Below the pieces are notes generated by a model. That model saw only the letters and a program-made list of their open reading frames with translations. It was not told where the DNA came from and did no database searches. A stretch of DNA of 64,000 nucleotides from Bifidobacterium amazonense. Lineage in GTDB: Bacteria; Actinomycetota; Actinomycetes; Actinomycetales; Bifidobacteriaceae. Position 1 is the stretch's first letter; each line of letters begins with the position of its first letter. Shown in pieces: positions 9,101 to 17,301 of this stretch. Location of the stretch: assembly GCF_018555435.2 (NCBI RefSeq), contig NZ_JAFEJT020000003.1, positions 1-64,000 on the forward strand. The letters are read 5' to 3'. The position numbers and the translations under genes were made by a program.

Positions 9101-9381
9101 TTATACCCACAATGATCACGCGGAAGGGACGTGGGAGATGGCTGAGATTTGGTGTTGTGGGCATAAACGGGATCCTTGCGAACGCCGTTGACGACATGGG
9201 GACTGAAAATACCGGATAATGTGCCGGATCGTGGGCATAAACGGGATACGACGTTCATCGGATTGTGGGTGATTTCGGACATCGTGGGCATAGACCAGCC
9301 ACGTAGAGGGTCTGCGAGGCCTCTTCATGGTAGGTCCATGCCCACAATCCCATGACGTGGGGCTTTTATGCCCACGATCGG
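9101..9381. repeat. Cluster of seven GTGGGCATA-type repeats in both orientations
   Basis: Forward copies lie at 9155-9173 and 9229-9247 (both ending TGTGGGCATAAACGGGAT or CGTGGGCATAAACGGGAT), 9262-9273 (degenerate) and 9281-9296. Reverse-complement copies lie at 9101-9113, 9333-9350 and 9364-9381. The two best copies are 74 bp apart. The consensus is about RTYGTGGGCATARAC. The function is unknown; it could be a protein-binding array or a decayed element. Confidence 0.6.
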
Positions 9382-9500
9382 CTGTTCGGTTATGCGCCGG
9401 TCAGCACTTGGCAGCCGTCAACCATGCCTAAGACATGCCTAAGAGGGGCACTGACCATCCACTTGGACCAGGCAAGAGGCTGTCATCAGAGGCTGTCATC

Positions 9501-9592
9501 AGCCTCGGCGTCTTGCAATTGCGGATGAGCTTCGCCCGCGTTGTATTAGCTCGCCTGCCGGCTTGTACCTCGCCGACAAATAGCACTGCTGT
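9501..9592 (+). repeat. Dispersed intergenic repeat, unit B copy
   Basis: Similar along its length to 7604-7697: both contain GCTTCGCCCGCGTTGT followed by GCTCGCCTG, at about 80% identity by eye. It stands alone here, without the adjoining unit A. No open frame is conserved between the copies. Confidence 0.6.
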
Positions 9593-9600
9593 AGCGTCCC

Positions 9601-9618
9601 ATAAGCAACGCGTATAGC
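9601..9618 (+). promoter_or_regulatory. Motif shared among methionine genes, copy 1
   Basis: ATAAGCAACGCGTATAGC resembles the motifs between metN and metQ (18488-18507, reverse strand) and before the second trans-sulfuration gene (19665-19681). Consensus: ATAAG-M-AA-M-G-S-N-T-R-TA. It lies 211 bp before ATG 9829. It is the weakest of the three copies. Confidence 0.35.
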
Positions 9619-9828
9619 CACGCCGTGGTATGCGCGTGAGACGGCCGGTATAGTCATAGCCAGTTGCGCGGAAACAGTCGGGAAACGGTTCCTGAAGCCA
9701 TCCGGAAGCCATCCGGGAGGGGCACCCATCCGAACGACATTCCGCGCGGCCGCCGGCGAACGCCGGAAGACAGCCGGCGAAACCCGTCGGCAGACGAACG
9801 ACACGCAGACATCCCAAGGAGGTGCGCC

Positions 9829-11085
9829 ATGACGAGGTTCAACACTCAGCTGGTCCACGGACTGCCGGTGAACGACAACAACACCGGTGCCGTGAACCCG
9901 CCCATCTACAACTCATCCACGTATGCTTTCGAATCGGTCGAGGCGATGCCCCGCTGGGACTATTCACGCAGCGGCAACCCGACCCGCGAGTTCCTCGAGC
10001 GGCAGATCGCCCAGCTCGAGCACGGCACGCGCGGCTTCGCGTTCGCGTCCGGCCTCGCCGCGATCCACGCGGTCCTGAGCATCTTCAAGCCGGGCGACCG
10101 CATCGTCGTCGGCAAGAACATCTACGGCGGCACGTACTCGCTGTTCAACGAATACTTCGCCGAGCGCGGCATCACGTTCGAACCGGTGGACACCGCCGAC
10201 TACGAGGCGCTCGACGACGCGGTCTCCGGCCGTGCCCGCGTCACGTTCGACGGCCGCGAACTCAAGGCGACCAGCCCGGCCAAGGCCGTGTATTTCGAGG
10301 TCCTCACCAATCCGCTCCTGCAGGTCAACAACGTGAACCGCATCGCCGCCGTCGCGCACCGTCACGGCGCGATCGCGATCGTCGACAACACGTTCGTCAC
10401 GCCGTACCTGCAGCAGCCGCTCGACCTGGGCGCCGACGTGGTCGTCCATTCGGCCACCAAGTATCTGGCCGGCCATTCCGAGGTGACCGCGGGACTGGTC
10501 GTCGTGCTCGACGACGAGATCGGCCGCAAGATCTACTTCGCACAGAACCGTTTCGGCGGCGTGCTGCAGCCGGCCGAATGCAACGACGTGCGCCGCGGCA
10601 TCCAGACGCTCGCGCTGCGCATGGACCGCCAGCAGGCCAACGCGCAGGCCATCGCCGAATACCTGCTCGCGCATCCGCTGGTCAAGACCGTGCACTATCC
10701 GGGCGTGCAGCGCGACCACAACAAGGTGCTCGCCGAGAACGGACTGCGCGGCTTCGGCGGCGTGCTCTCGTTCGAGGTCGTGCCGGGCGTCGACCCGGGC
10801 GTGGTGCTCAACAACCTGCACATCTTCCGCCTGGCGGTAAGCCTTGGCGCTGTCGAAAGCCTCGCCGAATTCCCGGCGCGCATGACCCATTTCGAACTGC
10901 CCCGGGAGGAGCGGCTCAAGGTCGGCATCACCGACGAGCTGATCCGTCTGGCGGTCGGCATCGAGGATGCGACCGATCTGATCGAGGATCTCGGCCAAGC
11001 GCTCGACAAGGCGTACGAAGCGTACGTGCGCGACCACGCGGGCGCCGAATCGTTCAGCCAGCTCGCCTCCGGCGTGTTCGCCTAG
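9829..11085 (+). CDS. Trans-sulfuration enzyme (cystathionine gamma-synthase/beta-lyase or O-acetylhomoserine sulfhydrylase type)
   Basis: A 418-residue PLP enzyme of the Cys/Met metabolism family. The PLP-binding lysine is K211 in HSATKYLAGHS; the substrate-phosphate contact WDYSRSGNPTR and FASGLAAIHAVLSIF are typical of MetB/MetC-like enzymes. ATG 9829 has a perfect AAGGAGG (9816-9822); the frame could extend to 9664, but only this start has an RBS. The enzyme makes or cleaves cystathionine, or sulfhydrylates an activated homoserine, in the cytoplasm. Sequence reading cannot separate these activities. It is one of two such genes in the window and ends against a strong bidirectional terminator. 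Confidence 0.9.
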   Translation: MTRFNTQLVHGLPVNDNNTGAVNPPIYNSSTYAFESVEAMPRWDYSRSGNPTREFLERQIAQLEHGTRGFAFASGLAAIHAVLSIFKPGDRIVVGKNIYGGTYSLFNEYFAERGITFEPVDTADYEALDDAVSGRARVTFDGRELKATSPAKAVYFEVLTNPLLQVNNVNRIAAVAHRHGAIAIVDNTFVTPYLQQPLDLGADVVVHSATKYLAGHSEVTAGLVVVLDDEIGRKIYFAQNRFGGVLQPAECNDVRRGIQTLALRMDRQQANAQAIAEYLLAHPLVKTVHYPGVQRDHNKVLAENGLRGFGGVLSFEVVPGVDPGVVLNNLHIFRLAVSLGAVESLAEFPARMTHFELPREERLKVGITDELIRLAVGIEDATDLIEDLGQALDKAYEAYVRDHAGAESFSQLASGVFA

Positions 11086-11093
11086 GGTGCGGA

Positions 11094-11137
11094 CGGTCGC
11101 GTCCGGCATGGTTGGGGGACCGTGCCGGACGCGACCG
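11094..11137. terminator. Bidirectional terminator between convergent genes
   Basis: A 19-bp stem (11094-11112 with 11119-11137, one G-T pair) with a 6-nt loop lies between the stop of the plus-strand trans-sulfuration gene and the end of the minus-strand dehydrogenase gene. It can serve both. Confidence 0.8.
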
Positions 11138-11152
11138 CATCACTCATCGGAA

Positions 11153-12154
11153 TCACTCATCAAAATGAATCTCATGCGGGCTCGTGCCGCCCTGAATGAT
11201 CGTCCACGCGTCGTCGAGCGCCTCGAAGACCATGTTGTGCACGGCGATGTCGGTGAAGAAGCCGACGTGCGGCGAGATGATCACGTTCGGCATGTCCTGC
11301 AGATGCTGGTAGCGCAGGTCGGGGATGCGGCCGTCGTAGGTCTTGTTGTACAGCGTCGCCTCGCCTTCGACCACGTCCAGCGCGGCCCCGCGGATCACGC
11401 CCGCGTCCAGCGCGTCGATGAGCGCGTCCGTGTCGACCACCGGCCCGCGCGAGGCGTTCACCAGATACGCGGTCGGCTTCATGCGGCGCAGCGTGTCCGC
11501 ATTGATCAGGTGCCGCGTATGCTCGTCGAGCCACGTGTGCATGGTGACCACGTCGGCGCGGGCGAACAGCTCGTCCTTGGAGACGAACGTGAGGATGTCG
11601 TCGAATTCGTGGTTTTCGTGGATGTCGTTGCCGATCACCGTGGCGCCGAGCGCGTGGAAGATGCGCGCGACCTGCGAGCCGATGCGGCCCACGCCGATGA
11701 TGCCGATCGTCAGTTCGGACAGTTCCGGCGACATGAGTCCGGAGACGATGTAGTCGTTGTGCGCGGCGCGGTCGGCGAACAGGTTGAGCTGGCGCACGAG
11801 CGTCATGACGTGCGTGAGCACGAGTTCGGCGACGGCCGGCGGCGAGTACGACGGCACGTTCGTGACCTTCATGCCGAGCGCGTGCGCGCGGCGGATGTCC
11901 ACCGTGTCGAGTCCGGCCGAGCGCAGGCCGATGTGGCCCACGCCGTATTCGGCCAGCCTGTCGTACAGGCTGCCGTCCGCGCTGATGGGCACGCGCTGGC
12001 GGTAGCAGACGGCCTTGTGGCCCTTCGCGGTTTCGACCGTGGAGTCCAGCAGGTCGAAGTTGTAGCAGTCCACGTCGATGCCGCGTTCGCGCGACCATGC
12101 GTCGGCGGCCACGCGCTCCTCGTCCAGCGGATAGTAGAACGCTATCGATGCCAT
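11153..12154 (-). CDS. D-2-hydroxyacid dehydrogenase (D-lactate/D-2-hydroxyisocaproate dehydrogenase type)
   Basis: A 333-residue NAD-dependent enzyme that interconverts D-2-hydroxy acids and 2-keto acids. NAD site: GIIGVGRIGSQVARIF with D in GNDIHEN as the ribose-binding acid. Catalytic elements are the Arg of NASRGPVVDTDAL, the Glu of DVVEGE and the His of ISPHVGFFTD; the PHVGFFT form is characteristic of the D-LDH/D-HicDH branch. ATG 12154 is preceded on the mRNA by AAAGGA and by three 12-bp tandem repeats. It is the last gene of a minus-strand series after an Ldh2-type dehydrogenase and an aminotransferase. A role in keto-acid/amino-acid interconversion is more likely than bulk lactate production, which in bifidobacteria uses an L-LDH. 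Confidence 0.88.
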   Translation of the reverse strand: MASIAFYYPLDEERVAADAWSRERGIDVDCYNFDLLDSTVETAKGHKAVCYRQRVPISADGSLYDRLAEYGVGHIGLRSAGLDTVDIRRAHALGMKVTNVPSYSPPAVAELVLTHVMTLVRQLNLFADRAAHNDYIVSGLMSPELSELTIGIIGVGRIGSQVARIFHALGATVIGNDIHENHEFDDILTFVSKDELFARADVVTMHTWLDEHTRHLINADTLRRMKPTAYLVNASRGPVVDTDALIDALDAGVIRGAALDVVEGEATLYNKTYDGRIPDLRYQHLQDMPNVIISPHVGFFTDIAVHNMVFEALDDAWTIIQGGTSPHEIHFDE

Positions 12155-12168
12155 GTTCGGTTCCTTTC

Positions 12169-12204
12169 TGTTCACAGGTCTGTTCACAGGTCTGTTCACG
12201 GGTC
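12169..12204 (-). repeat. Three tandem 12-bp repeats before the D-2-hydroxyacid dehydrogenase gene
   Basis: TGTTCACAGGTC occurs twice and TGTTCACGGGTC once, head to tail, starting 15 bp before the start codon, inside the 74-bp gap to the aminotransferase gene. They encode nothing in the chosen frames. Copy number could change leader length. Confidence 0.7.
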
Positions 12205-12228
12205 CGTATGCGAATCCGGCCGGGTGCG

Positions 12229-13458
12229 TCAGCCGCGCGCCCACTCGCCGATCCTGCGCGCCGCCTCGCGCAGTTGGTCTTCGCCGGCCGCGTAGCTGAA
12301 GCGGATGTAGCGGCTGGGGGAGTCCTCGAACGCGTCGCCCGGCACGCACGCCACGAGCGCCTCGTGGGCCATGGCGGTCGCGTACTGCGTGCTGGAGCCG
12401 TGGTAGGAATCCGGCACGCGCACATACAGGTAGAACGCGCCGGACGGTGCCACGTAGTCGAAGCCGGCCTGCGCGAGCAGTCCGGAGAACAGGTCGCGCC
12501 GTGCATGGTAGGCGGCCCGCATGCGGTCGATGTCCGCGTCGCCGTTGCGGTACGCCTCCTCGGCCGCGTCCATGACGAACATGGAGGCCGATCCGACGGC
12601 CAGCTGATGCGATTTCGCGAGTTCGGCGACGGCCGGTTCCGGCGCGGCGATGTAGCCGAGACGCCAGCCGGTCATCGCGTACGTCTTCGACGTGCTGTCG
12701 ATGACGATCGTGCGGTCGGGCAGATACCTTGCGATGGACTCGTGCGGCTCACCGTACGTGAGCTGCGCGTAGACCTCGTCGCTGACGACGATCGTGCGGT
12801 GACGTTCGACGACCTGCGCGATCCGACGCACCAGTTCGGCCGGGTACGCCGCACCGGTCGGATTGCACGGGTCGTTGATCAGCAGCACGGTCCTGCGGTC
12901 CGCGTACCGGGCCAGCTGTTCGTCGAGCCGTTCGGGCGAGAGCATGAACCCGGTGTCCGACGTGTCGATCGCGACGAACCGCGCGCCGTTGGCCACGGCG
13001 AGGTTGCGGTACAGGCCGAAGTACGGGGAGGGGACGAGCAGCACGCTGTCGCGGTCGAGCAGCGCGCGCATCGTGCTGCCGAGCGCCTCGTACGCGCCTT
13101 CGGTGACGATCACCTGGCCGGGCTCGTACGTAAGCCCCATGCGCCGGTCCAGGAAGCCGGCGATCGCCTCGCGCAGCCCGGGCGTGCCGGGGCTTGGCGC
13201 GTAGTGCGTGCGATGGTCGCGCAGCGAGCGTTCCGCGGCCTCGCGCACATGATCGGGCGTGGCGAAGTCCGGTTCGCCCAACGTCAGTTTGAGGATCCCC
13301 GGAATCCCGGAGATGCTTGCATTGAACGCGCGGATCGGAGACTCCTTCGCCTGCCGCAGGTCCGCGTTGAACGCGTCCGCCCAGTCCCGGCCCGGCAGGG
13401 ATTGCGGCGTTTCGTCCGTGGTCTCCGTAGGGTCCTGTGCTTCCGTGATGTCCGTCAT
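12229..13458 (-). CDS. Class I/II PLP-dependent aminotransferase
   Basis: A 409-residue fold-type I aminotransferase. The PLP lysine is K258 in DSTSKTYAMTGWRLGY; NDPCNPTGAAY supplies the Asn that contacts PLP, and the Asp and Tyr are in VVSDEVYAQL. The C-terminal Arg that binds the substrate carboxylate is in SRYIRFSYA. It resembles the broad aspartate/aromatic/methionine aminotransferase group. The gene sits between two stereospecific 2-hydroxyacid dehydrogenases and downstream of a methionine importer, so a 2-keto-4-methylthiobutyrate to methionine reaction is a reasonable guess, though any hydrophobic keto acid would fit. The first 25 residues are acidic and Thr-rich. Confidence 0.9.
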   Translation of the reverse strand: MTDITEAQDPTETTDETPQSLPGRDWADAFNADLRQAKESPIRAFNASISGIPGILKLTLGEPDFATPDHVREAAERSLRDHRTHYAPSPGTPGLREAIAGFLDRRMGLTYEPGQVIVTEGAYEALGSTMRALLDRDSVLLVPSPYFGLYRNLAVANGARFVAIDTSDTGFMLSPERLDEQLARYADRRTVLLINDPCNPTGAAYPAELVRRIAQVVERHRTIVVSDEVYAQLTYGEPHESIARYLPDRTIVIDSTSKTYAMTGWRLGYIAAPEPAVAELAKSHQLAVGSASMFVMDAAEEAYRNGDADIDRMRAAYHARRDLFSGLLAQAGFDYVAPSGAFYLYVRVPDSYHGSSTQYATAMAHEALVACVPGDAFEDSPSRYIRFSYAAGEDQLREAARRIGEWARG

Positions 13459-13521
13459 GCCGTGCCGCTCCTGTCGTTCGCTGTGCCGTGTTTGCCGTTG
13501 TCCGTTCGTGTGTCCGTTCGA

Positions 13522-14613
13522 TTATGCGCCGTTTCGCGCGTTCCGTGGTCCGCTGTTCCACGGACGGTCCAGATTCAGCCGTTCGGCGATGCCTCGCAGC
13601 TCGTCCAGCGTCGACTCGCTCACCGTGATGCCGTTCGCGTCCGTCTCCCGCAAGGCGTCGCGCTCCTTGTCGCCCGGCACGCGCACGGGCTGGCCGTCGT
13701 AGGACGGCAGGGCGCGGATGCGGCGCTGCATGTCGTCGATACGTTCGTTGATCGGCGCGACGTCGCCGAAGATGGCCGGGTCGACCGCGATGAGGATGTG
13801 GGAGATGTCGTCGCTGTGCAGGTCGGCCGACGGCGGCGCGCCGGCGATCGCGGACGTGAGGATCTCGACCAGCAGGCCCAGTCCGTAGCCCTTGTACCCG
13901 GCGTTGGTCTCGCCGGCACCGCCGATGGGCGTGAGCGAGACGCTGCCGTGGTCGGCCCGCCAGTCGTGCACCGCCTCCCGGGCGTCGACGATCGCGGTGC
14001 CGTCCGGACGCAGGGCCAGCGTGCCCTCGATCGGACGGCCGGCGCGGGCGAGCACCTCGATCTTGCCGAGCGAGGCGGCCGTGGTGGCGCCGTCGAGCAG
14101 GAACTCGTCGTGTTCCGTGCGGATGCCGACCGACAGCGGGTTGCTGCCGAGGAACGCCCGCGCGCTGTGGGTGGGGGCCATGAGCGGATTGCTGTTGGTG
14201 GCCGCGACGCCCCACATCCCGCGGTCCATGGCGAGCCGGCTGTAGTAGCCGGCCGCGCCGAAATGGTTGGAATGACGCACGTTGACGATGCCGATGCCGT
14301 TCGCCTCGGCCTTGGCGACGGCGATGTCCATCGCGTTCGACGCGACGATCTGGCCCATGCCGTGCCTCCCGTCGTAGAGCGCGGACACCGGCGTCTCGAA
14401 GACGGTCTCGCCCTGCTCGCCGACGACGATCTTGCCGGCGCGGATGCGCTCGTCGTACATGCGCATCCGCTGGATGCCGTGCGACGATATGCCGTGCCGG
14501 TCGGCGTCCACCAGCGAGTCGGCGATGCGCGCCGCGTCGCGGGCCTCGAATCCGTACGCCTCGAACACGCGCGTGCAGAATGCCTGCGCCTCGTCCGCTT
14601 CGATCTGTGGCAT
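13522..14613 (-). CDS. Ldh2/YlbC family malate/L-lactate-type dehydrogenase
   Basis: A 363-residue member of the type-2 malate/lactate dehydrogenase family, which is not Rossmann-fold and uses NAD(P). Family blocks: DADRHGISSHGIQRMRMY (catalytic His in SHG), VRHSNHFGAAGYY, ATNSNPLMAP and GYKGYGLGLLVEILTS. Members oxidise L-2-hydroxy acids such as ureidoglycolate, L-lactate, malate or sulfolactate, or reduce the matching keto or imino acids. The terminator in the 195-bp gap upstream suggests that this gene starts a second unit with the aminotransferase and the D-2-hydroxyacid dehydrogenase. Confidence 0.88.
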   Translation of the reverse strand: MPQIEADEAQAFCTRVFEAYGFEARDAARIADSLVDADRHGISSHGIQRMRMYDERIRAGKIVVGEQGETVFETPVSALYDGRHGMGQIVASNAMDIAVAKAEANGIGIVNVRHSNHFGAAGYYSRLAMDRGMWGVAATNSNPLMAPTHSARAFLGSNPLSVGIRTEHDEFLLDGATTAASLGKIEVLARAGRPIEGTLALRPDGTAIVDAREAVHDWRADHGSVSLTPIGGAGETNAGYKGYGLGLLVEILTSAIAGAPPSADLHSDDISHILIAVDPAIFGDVAPINERIDDMQRRIRALPSYDGQPVRVPGDKERDALRETDANGITVSESTLDELRGIAERLNLDRPWNSGPRNARNGA

Positions 14614-14726
14614 GGCCGTCTCCTTCGTTGCTTGCGAATCCTGGTGGAATGGAATCCCCGTGGAATGGGGTGCGCGTACGGCGGATGCGTGCGCGCAACG
14701 TGTGTATGACGTGCGTATGACGACGG

Positions 14727-14760
14727 CGAGCGGCCGGTTCGCGGGGGAACCGGCCGCTCG
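14727..14760. terminator. Hairpin between the DUF1684 and Ldh2 genes
   Basis: A perfect 14-bp stem (14727-14740 with 14747-14760) with a 6-nt G-rich loop. It lies 49 bp past the DUF1684 stop in the direction of transcription and probably ends, or attenuates, the metN-led unit. Confidence 0.7.
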
Positions 14761-14808
14761 GGCCGTGGTCGGGTCGGGTGCCGGTCGTCGCCGGCCGGCA
14801 GCGCCGTC

Positions 14809-15738
14809 TCAGTACTGGTGGACCGGGGTCTTCTCGCCGGCGTAGATCGGGATCGGCAGCTTGTTCTCGAGCGGGGCGAACGGGCAGGTGCAGTACGTGG
14901 TGAACGCGCACGGCAGGTTCCACGCGCGGTTGAAGTCCACGTAGGAGACCTGCTGCGGGTCGTGGATGTTGAACGTGAGCGCGCGGGCGCCGCCGTACGT
15001 CTCCTTGCCGGAGGTCGCGTCCTTGAACAGCAGGAACGCGATGTCGTCGGTGTCGGTGCGGTTGTCGAGATAGACGTCGTTGCCGTTCTCGTCCTTGCCG
15101 ATCAGGCCGGACGTGTCGTTGTGGCCCTGGAAGACGGTGAGCGGGAACTCGAGGCCGGCGATGGTCACGTACAGCGTGCCGATCGCGGTCTCGTCGTGCG
15201 AGATGTCGCCGAGCACCGCGCTCACGACGCTCGACTTCCACTCCTTGTTCGGCACGTAGCGGGCCGGGAACACCCACTTCTGGTCCGGCTCGTAGTGCGG
15301 CACGCCCTCGAAGTTCTCGATGGCGGGGGAGTGCGGGTCGCGCACGCGCACCGCGTACGTGCGGGTGTCGCTGATGCGCTTGATCAGCTGCGCGCGGATC
15401 TCGCCGTAGTCGAAGTCCTCCACGTTCACGTCGGCGACCTGCTCGACGGTGATCGTCTTCGGCTCGGTGACGACCTCGCCGTGGTTGACGACCTCCTTGC
15501 CCGGTTCGGGCGTGTAGATCACACTGTTGCCCTCCTGGCGGAAGCTGCCCGGGAAGCCCTCGATCGTCTTCTCCTTGCCGTCTTCCAGCCAGTCGATGCT
15601 GCGCAGCGACAGCCAGCCGTGGTCGGCGGACAGACGCGCCTCGCGGCCCTTGTGCCATTCCTCCCACTCATCGGCGAATTCCTTGGCGGACTGCGCGGTG
15701 ATCTGCTGGTAGGTGGTGATGCGTTCGACGTTCCACAT
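14809..15738 (-). CDS. DUF1684 family protein
   Basis: A 309-residue protein. The family signatures are the N-terminal W-x-x-WH-x-x-R-x-x-x-L (EEWHKGREARLSADHGWLSL) and the C-terminal FNRAWNLPCAFTTYCTCPFAPLENKLPIPIYAGEK, which is rich in conserved Asn, Pro, Cys and Tyr (given here as landmarks only). The biochemical function is not known to me. ATG 15738 follows GGAACCCCC on the coding strand and lies 53 bp after the acetyltransferase gene. It probably belongs to the metNI unit, but no role in methionine uptake has been shown. Confidence 0.85.
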   Translation of the reverse strand: MWNVERITTYQQITAQSAKEFADEWEEWHKGREARLSADHGWLSLRSIDWLEDGKEKTIEGFPGSFRQEGNSVIYTPEPGKEVVNHGEVVTEPKTITVEQVADVNVEDFDYGEIRAQLIKRISDTRTYAVRVRDPHSPAIENFEGVPHYEPDQKWVFPARYVPNKEWKSSVVSAVLGDISHDETAIGTLYVTIAGLEFPLTVFQGHNDTSGLIGKDENGNDVYLDNRTDTDDIAFLLFKDATSGKETYGGARALTFNIHDPQQVSYVDFNRAWNLPCAFTTYCTCPFAPLENKLPIPIYAGEKTPVHQY

Positions 15739-15791
15739 GGTTGGGGGTTCCTTTCGGTTGGGGGGGATGAAGTGGATTGGATGGGAAGTTT

Positions 15792-16571
15792 TCAGTTCAG
15801 GTACGCCGCAGCGTCCAGCGCGGACAGCGGCAGGATCGGCTCCACCGGCGCGTCCGGCGCGGTGAGCTTCTTCTGCATGAGCAGCTTGTCGTACCACGTG
15901 CCGAACTTGTATCCGCTGCCGACCTCGCGGCCGATCACGCTGAAGCCGAGCTTGTGATGGAAGCGCGGGCTGGTGCGCGGCAGATGCGGGTCCGGACGGT
16001 AGTCCTGCGAGCCGTCGCCCGTCCCGGCCTGCGGGGCCAGTCCGTCGGCGCCCCATACGAGCCGTCCGGCCGCCGCGTCCGGCGACGTGATGTCGGCCAG
16101 GTCGTCGTCGGCGGTGACGGTGATGATCGCGTACAGGTTCACGTAATGCTGCGCGGTCAGGATCGACTCGAGCCGCGCGTACAGCGCGCTGCCGATGCCG
16201 CGGCCGCGGACCTGCGGGTCGAGGTAGATCGAGCTTTTCACCGACCACGCGTACGCGCCGCGCGGCGAGACCGGTTCGGCGAACAGGTAGCCGAGGATGC
16301 GCTCGCCGTCCTCGGAGCCGTCCGGCGCGGGTTCGACCGCGACGAGCCATGGCAGGTCGGGCAGGATCTCGCCGATGCGACGGCGAAATTCCGCCGCGTC
16401 CGGTACCTCGTACTCGAAGTTGATGGACGTGTGCTCCACGTAGTAGCGGTAGAAGCCGGCGATCTGCGCCGCGTCGGCCGCGGTCGCGAGCCGGATGCGC
16501 CAGCCGGCGGCCGGATCGGCCGTCGCGACGGTGTCGTCGATGTCGTTGGAATGCTGGGAAACGTTGGTCAT
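15792..16571 (-). CDS. GNAT family N-acetyltransferase (phosphinothricin/methionine-derivative type)
   Basis: A 259-residue acetyltransferase. Core features: IRLATAADAAQIAGFYRYYVEHTSINFEYE at residues 25-54 (landmark N-terminal strand and substrate loop with T-x-x-F-E), the acetyl-CoA pyrophosphate loop VRGRGIGSALY, and FHHKLGFSVIG near the C-terminus. This pattern matches the YncA/Pat subgroup, whose known members acetylate phosphinothricin, methionine sulfone or methionine sulfoximine. An insertion of about 45 residues (TADDDLADITSP onward) between the CoA loop and the HKLGF block is unusual. Its position just after metI supports a sulfur-amino-acid analogue as substrate; this is inference. 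Confidence 0.85.
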   Translation of the reverse strand: MTNVSQHSNDIDDTVATADPAAGWRIRLATAADAAQIAGFYRYYVEHTSINFEYEVPDAAEFRRRIGEILPDLPWLVAVEPAPDGSEDGERILGYLFAEPVSPRGAYAWSVKSSIYLDPQVRGRGIGSALYARLESILTAQHYVNLYAIITVTADDDLADITSPDAAAGRLVWGADGLAPQAGTGDGSQDYRPDPHLPRTSPRFHHKLGFSVIGREVGSGYKFGTWYDKLLMQKKLTAPDAPVEPILPLSALDAAAYLN

Positions 16572-16620
16572 GATGGTCTTTCCGTACTGAAACTGACTGT
16601 ACCGAACCGACTCGTGCCGT

Positions 16621-17301
16621 CTACTCGTGCGTCGTGCTCGCGATGATGAGCTTGCCGGTCGTCTCGACGATGTAGATGAATACGAGATAGACCAGGATCA
16701 CCGCGACGGACGCGTCGAACATGTACCGCTGGAAGCCGTAGCGGATCGCGAAGTCGCCCAGTCCGCCGCCGCCGACCACGCCGATCACGGCCGTGAGCGC
16801 GAGCAGGTGGATCACGGTGATCGACGTGACCTTCGCGATCTGCGGGATCGACTCGCGCAGGTAGACGGCCCACACGATCTGCGGCTTGGACAGGCCCATC
16901 GAGACGGACGCCTCGACCACGCCCGGGTCGACGTTCATGAACGCGGATTCGATCTGCCGGGTGAAGAACGGCGTGATGCCGACGATCAGCGGCACCACCG
17001 CGCCGCGCAGGCCGATCGCCGTGCCCACCAGGAAGCGGGTGAGCGGGATCATCGTGGTGGCCAGGATGATGAACGGGATCGAACGGAAGAAGTTCGTCAG
17101 CTTGTCGACGATCTGGAACACCACCGCGTTGGGCGACAGCCCGCCGGGCTTCGAGGTCGTCAGCAGCAGGGCCAGCGCGAGGCTGAGCACGAACGAGACG
17201 ACGCTGACGATCAGGATCATCCAGATCGTCTGCAGCGTGGCGTCGTAGAACTCGTCCATGCGCACGGACACGTTCGGGAACAGGTCGGTCAGCAGGCTCA
17301 T
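16621..17301 (-). CDS. metI: Methionine ABC transporter permease
   Basis: A 226-residue membrane permease with five to six helices and the MetI coupling region MGLSKPQIVWAVYLRESIPQIAKV (EAA loop; landmark). FRSIPFIILATTMIPLTR and TAVIGVVGGGGLGDFAIRYGFQRY are hallmarks of the D-methionine (MetI) permease family. Its ATG overlaps the metN stop by 4 bp (17298-17301), so translation is coupled. With MetN and MetQ it forms a complete importer for methionine and related compounds. Confidence 0.93.
   Translation of the reverse strand: MSLLTDLFPNVSVRMDEFYDATLQTIWMILIVSVVSFVLSLALALLLTTSKPGGLSPNAVVFQIVDKLTNFFRSIPFIILATTMIPLTRFLVGTAIGLRGAVVPLIVGITPFFTRQIESAFMNVDPGVVEASVSMGLSKPQIVWAVYLRESIPQIAKVTSITVIHLLALTAVIGVVGGGGLGDFAIRYGFQRYMFDASVAVILVYLVFIYIVETTGKLIIASTTHE

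Larger units (their letters stand above)
8861..9828. other. 968-bp non-coding stretch rich in repeats
   Basis: No convincing gene is seen; short open frames here have no start context and no recognisable protein. It holds a cluster of GTGGGCATA-type repeats (9101-9381), a copy of dispersed unit B (9501-9592), a motif shared with the other methionine genes (9601-9618), and short GCCGGCG-type hairpins just before the trans-sulfuration gene. Confidence 0.7.

Noticed and set aside
9070..9291. Short minus-strand frames inside the repeat cluster
   Set aside because: No ribosome binding site or recognisable protein; the frames simply read through the GTGGGCATA repeats.
9101..9381. CRISPR array
   Set aside because: The repeats are degenerate, in both orientations and unevenly spaced; no cas genes are near.
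12097..14709. 870-residue plus-strand frame over the aminotransferase and Ldh2 genes
   Set aside because: It is an antisense shadow: two clear enzymes are encoded on the minus strand, and this frame lacks a start context and any motif.
12749..15667. 972-residue minus-strand frame overlapping three genes
   Set aside because: It runs through three real genes in another frame and is Arg/Pro-rich junk without motifs.
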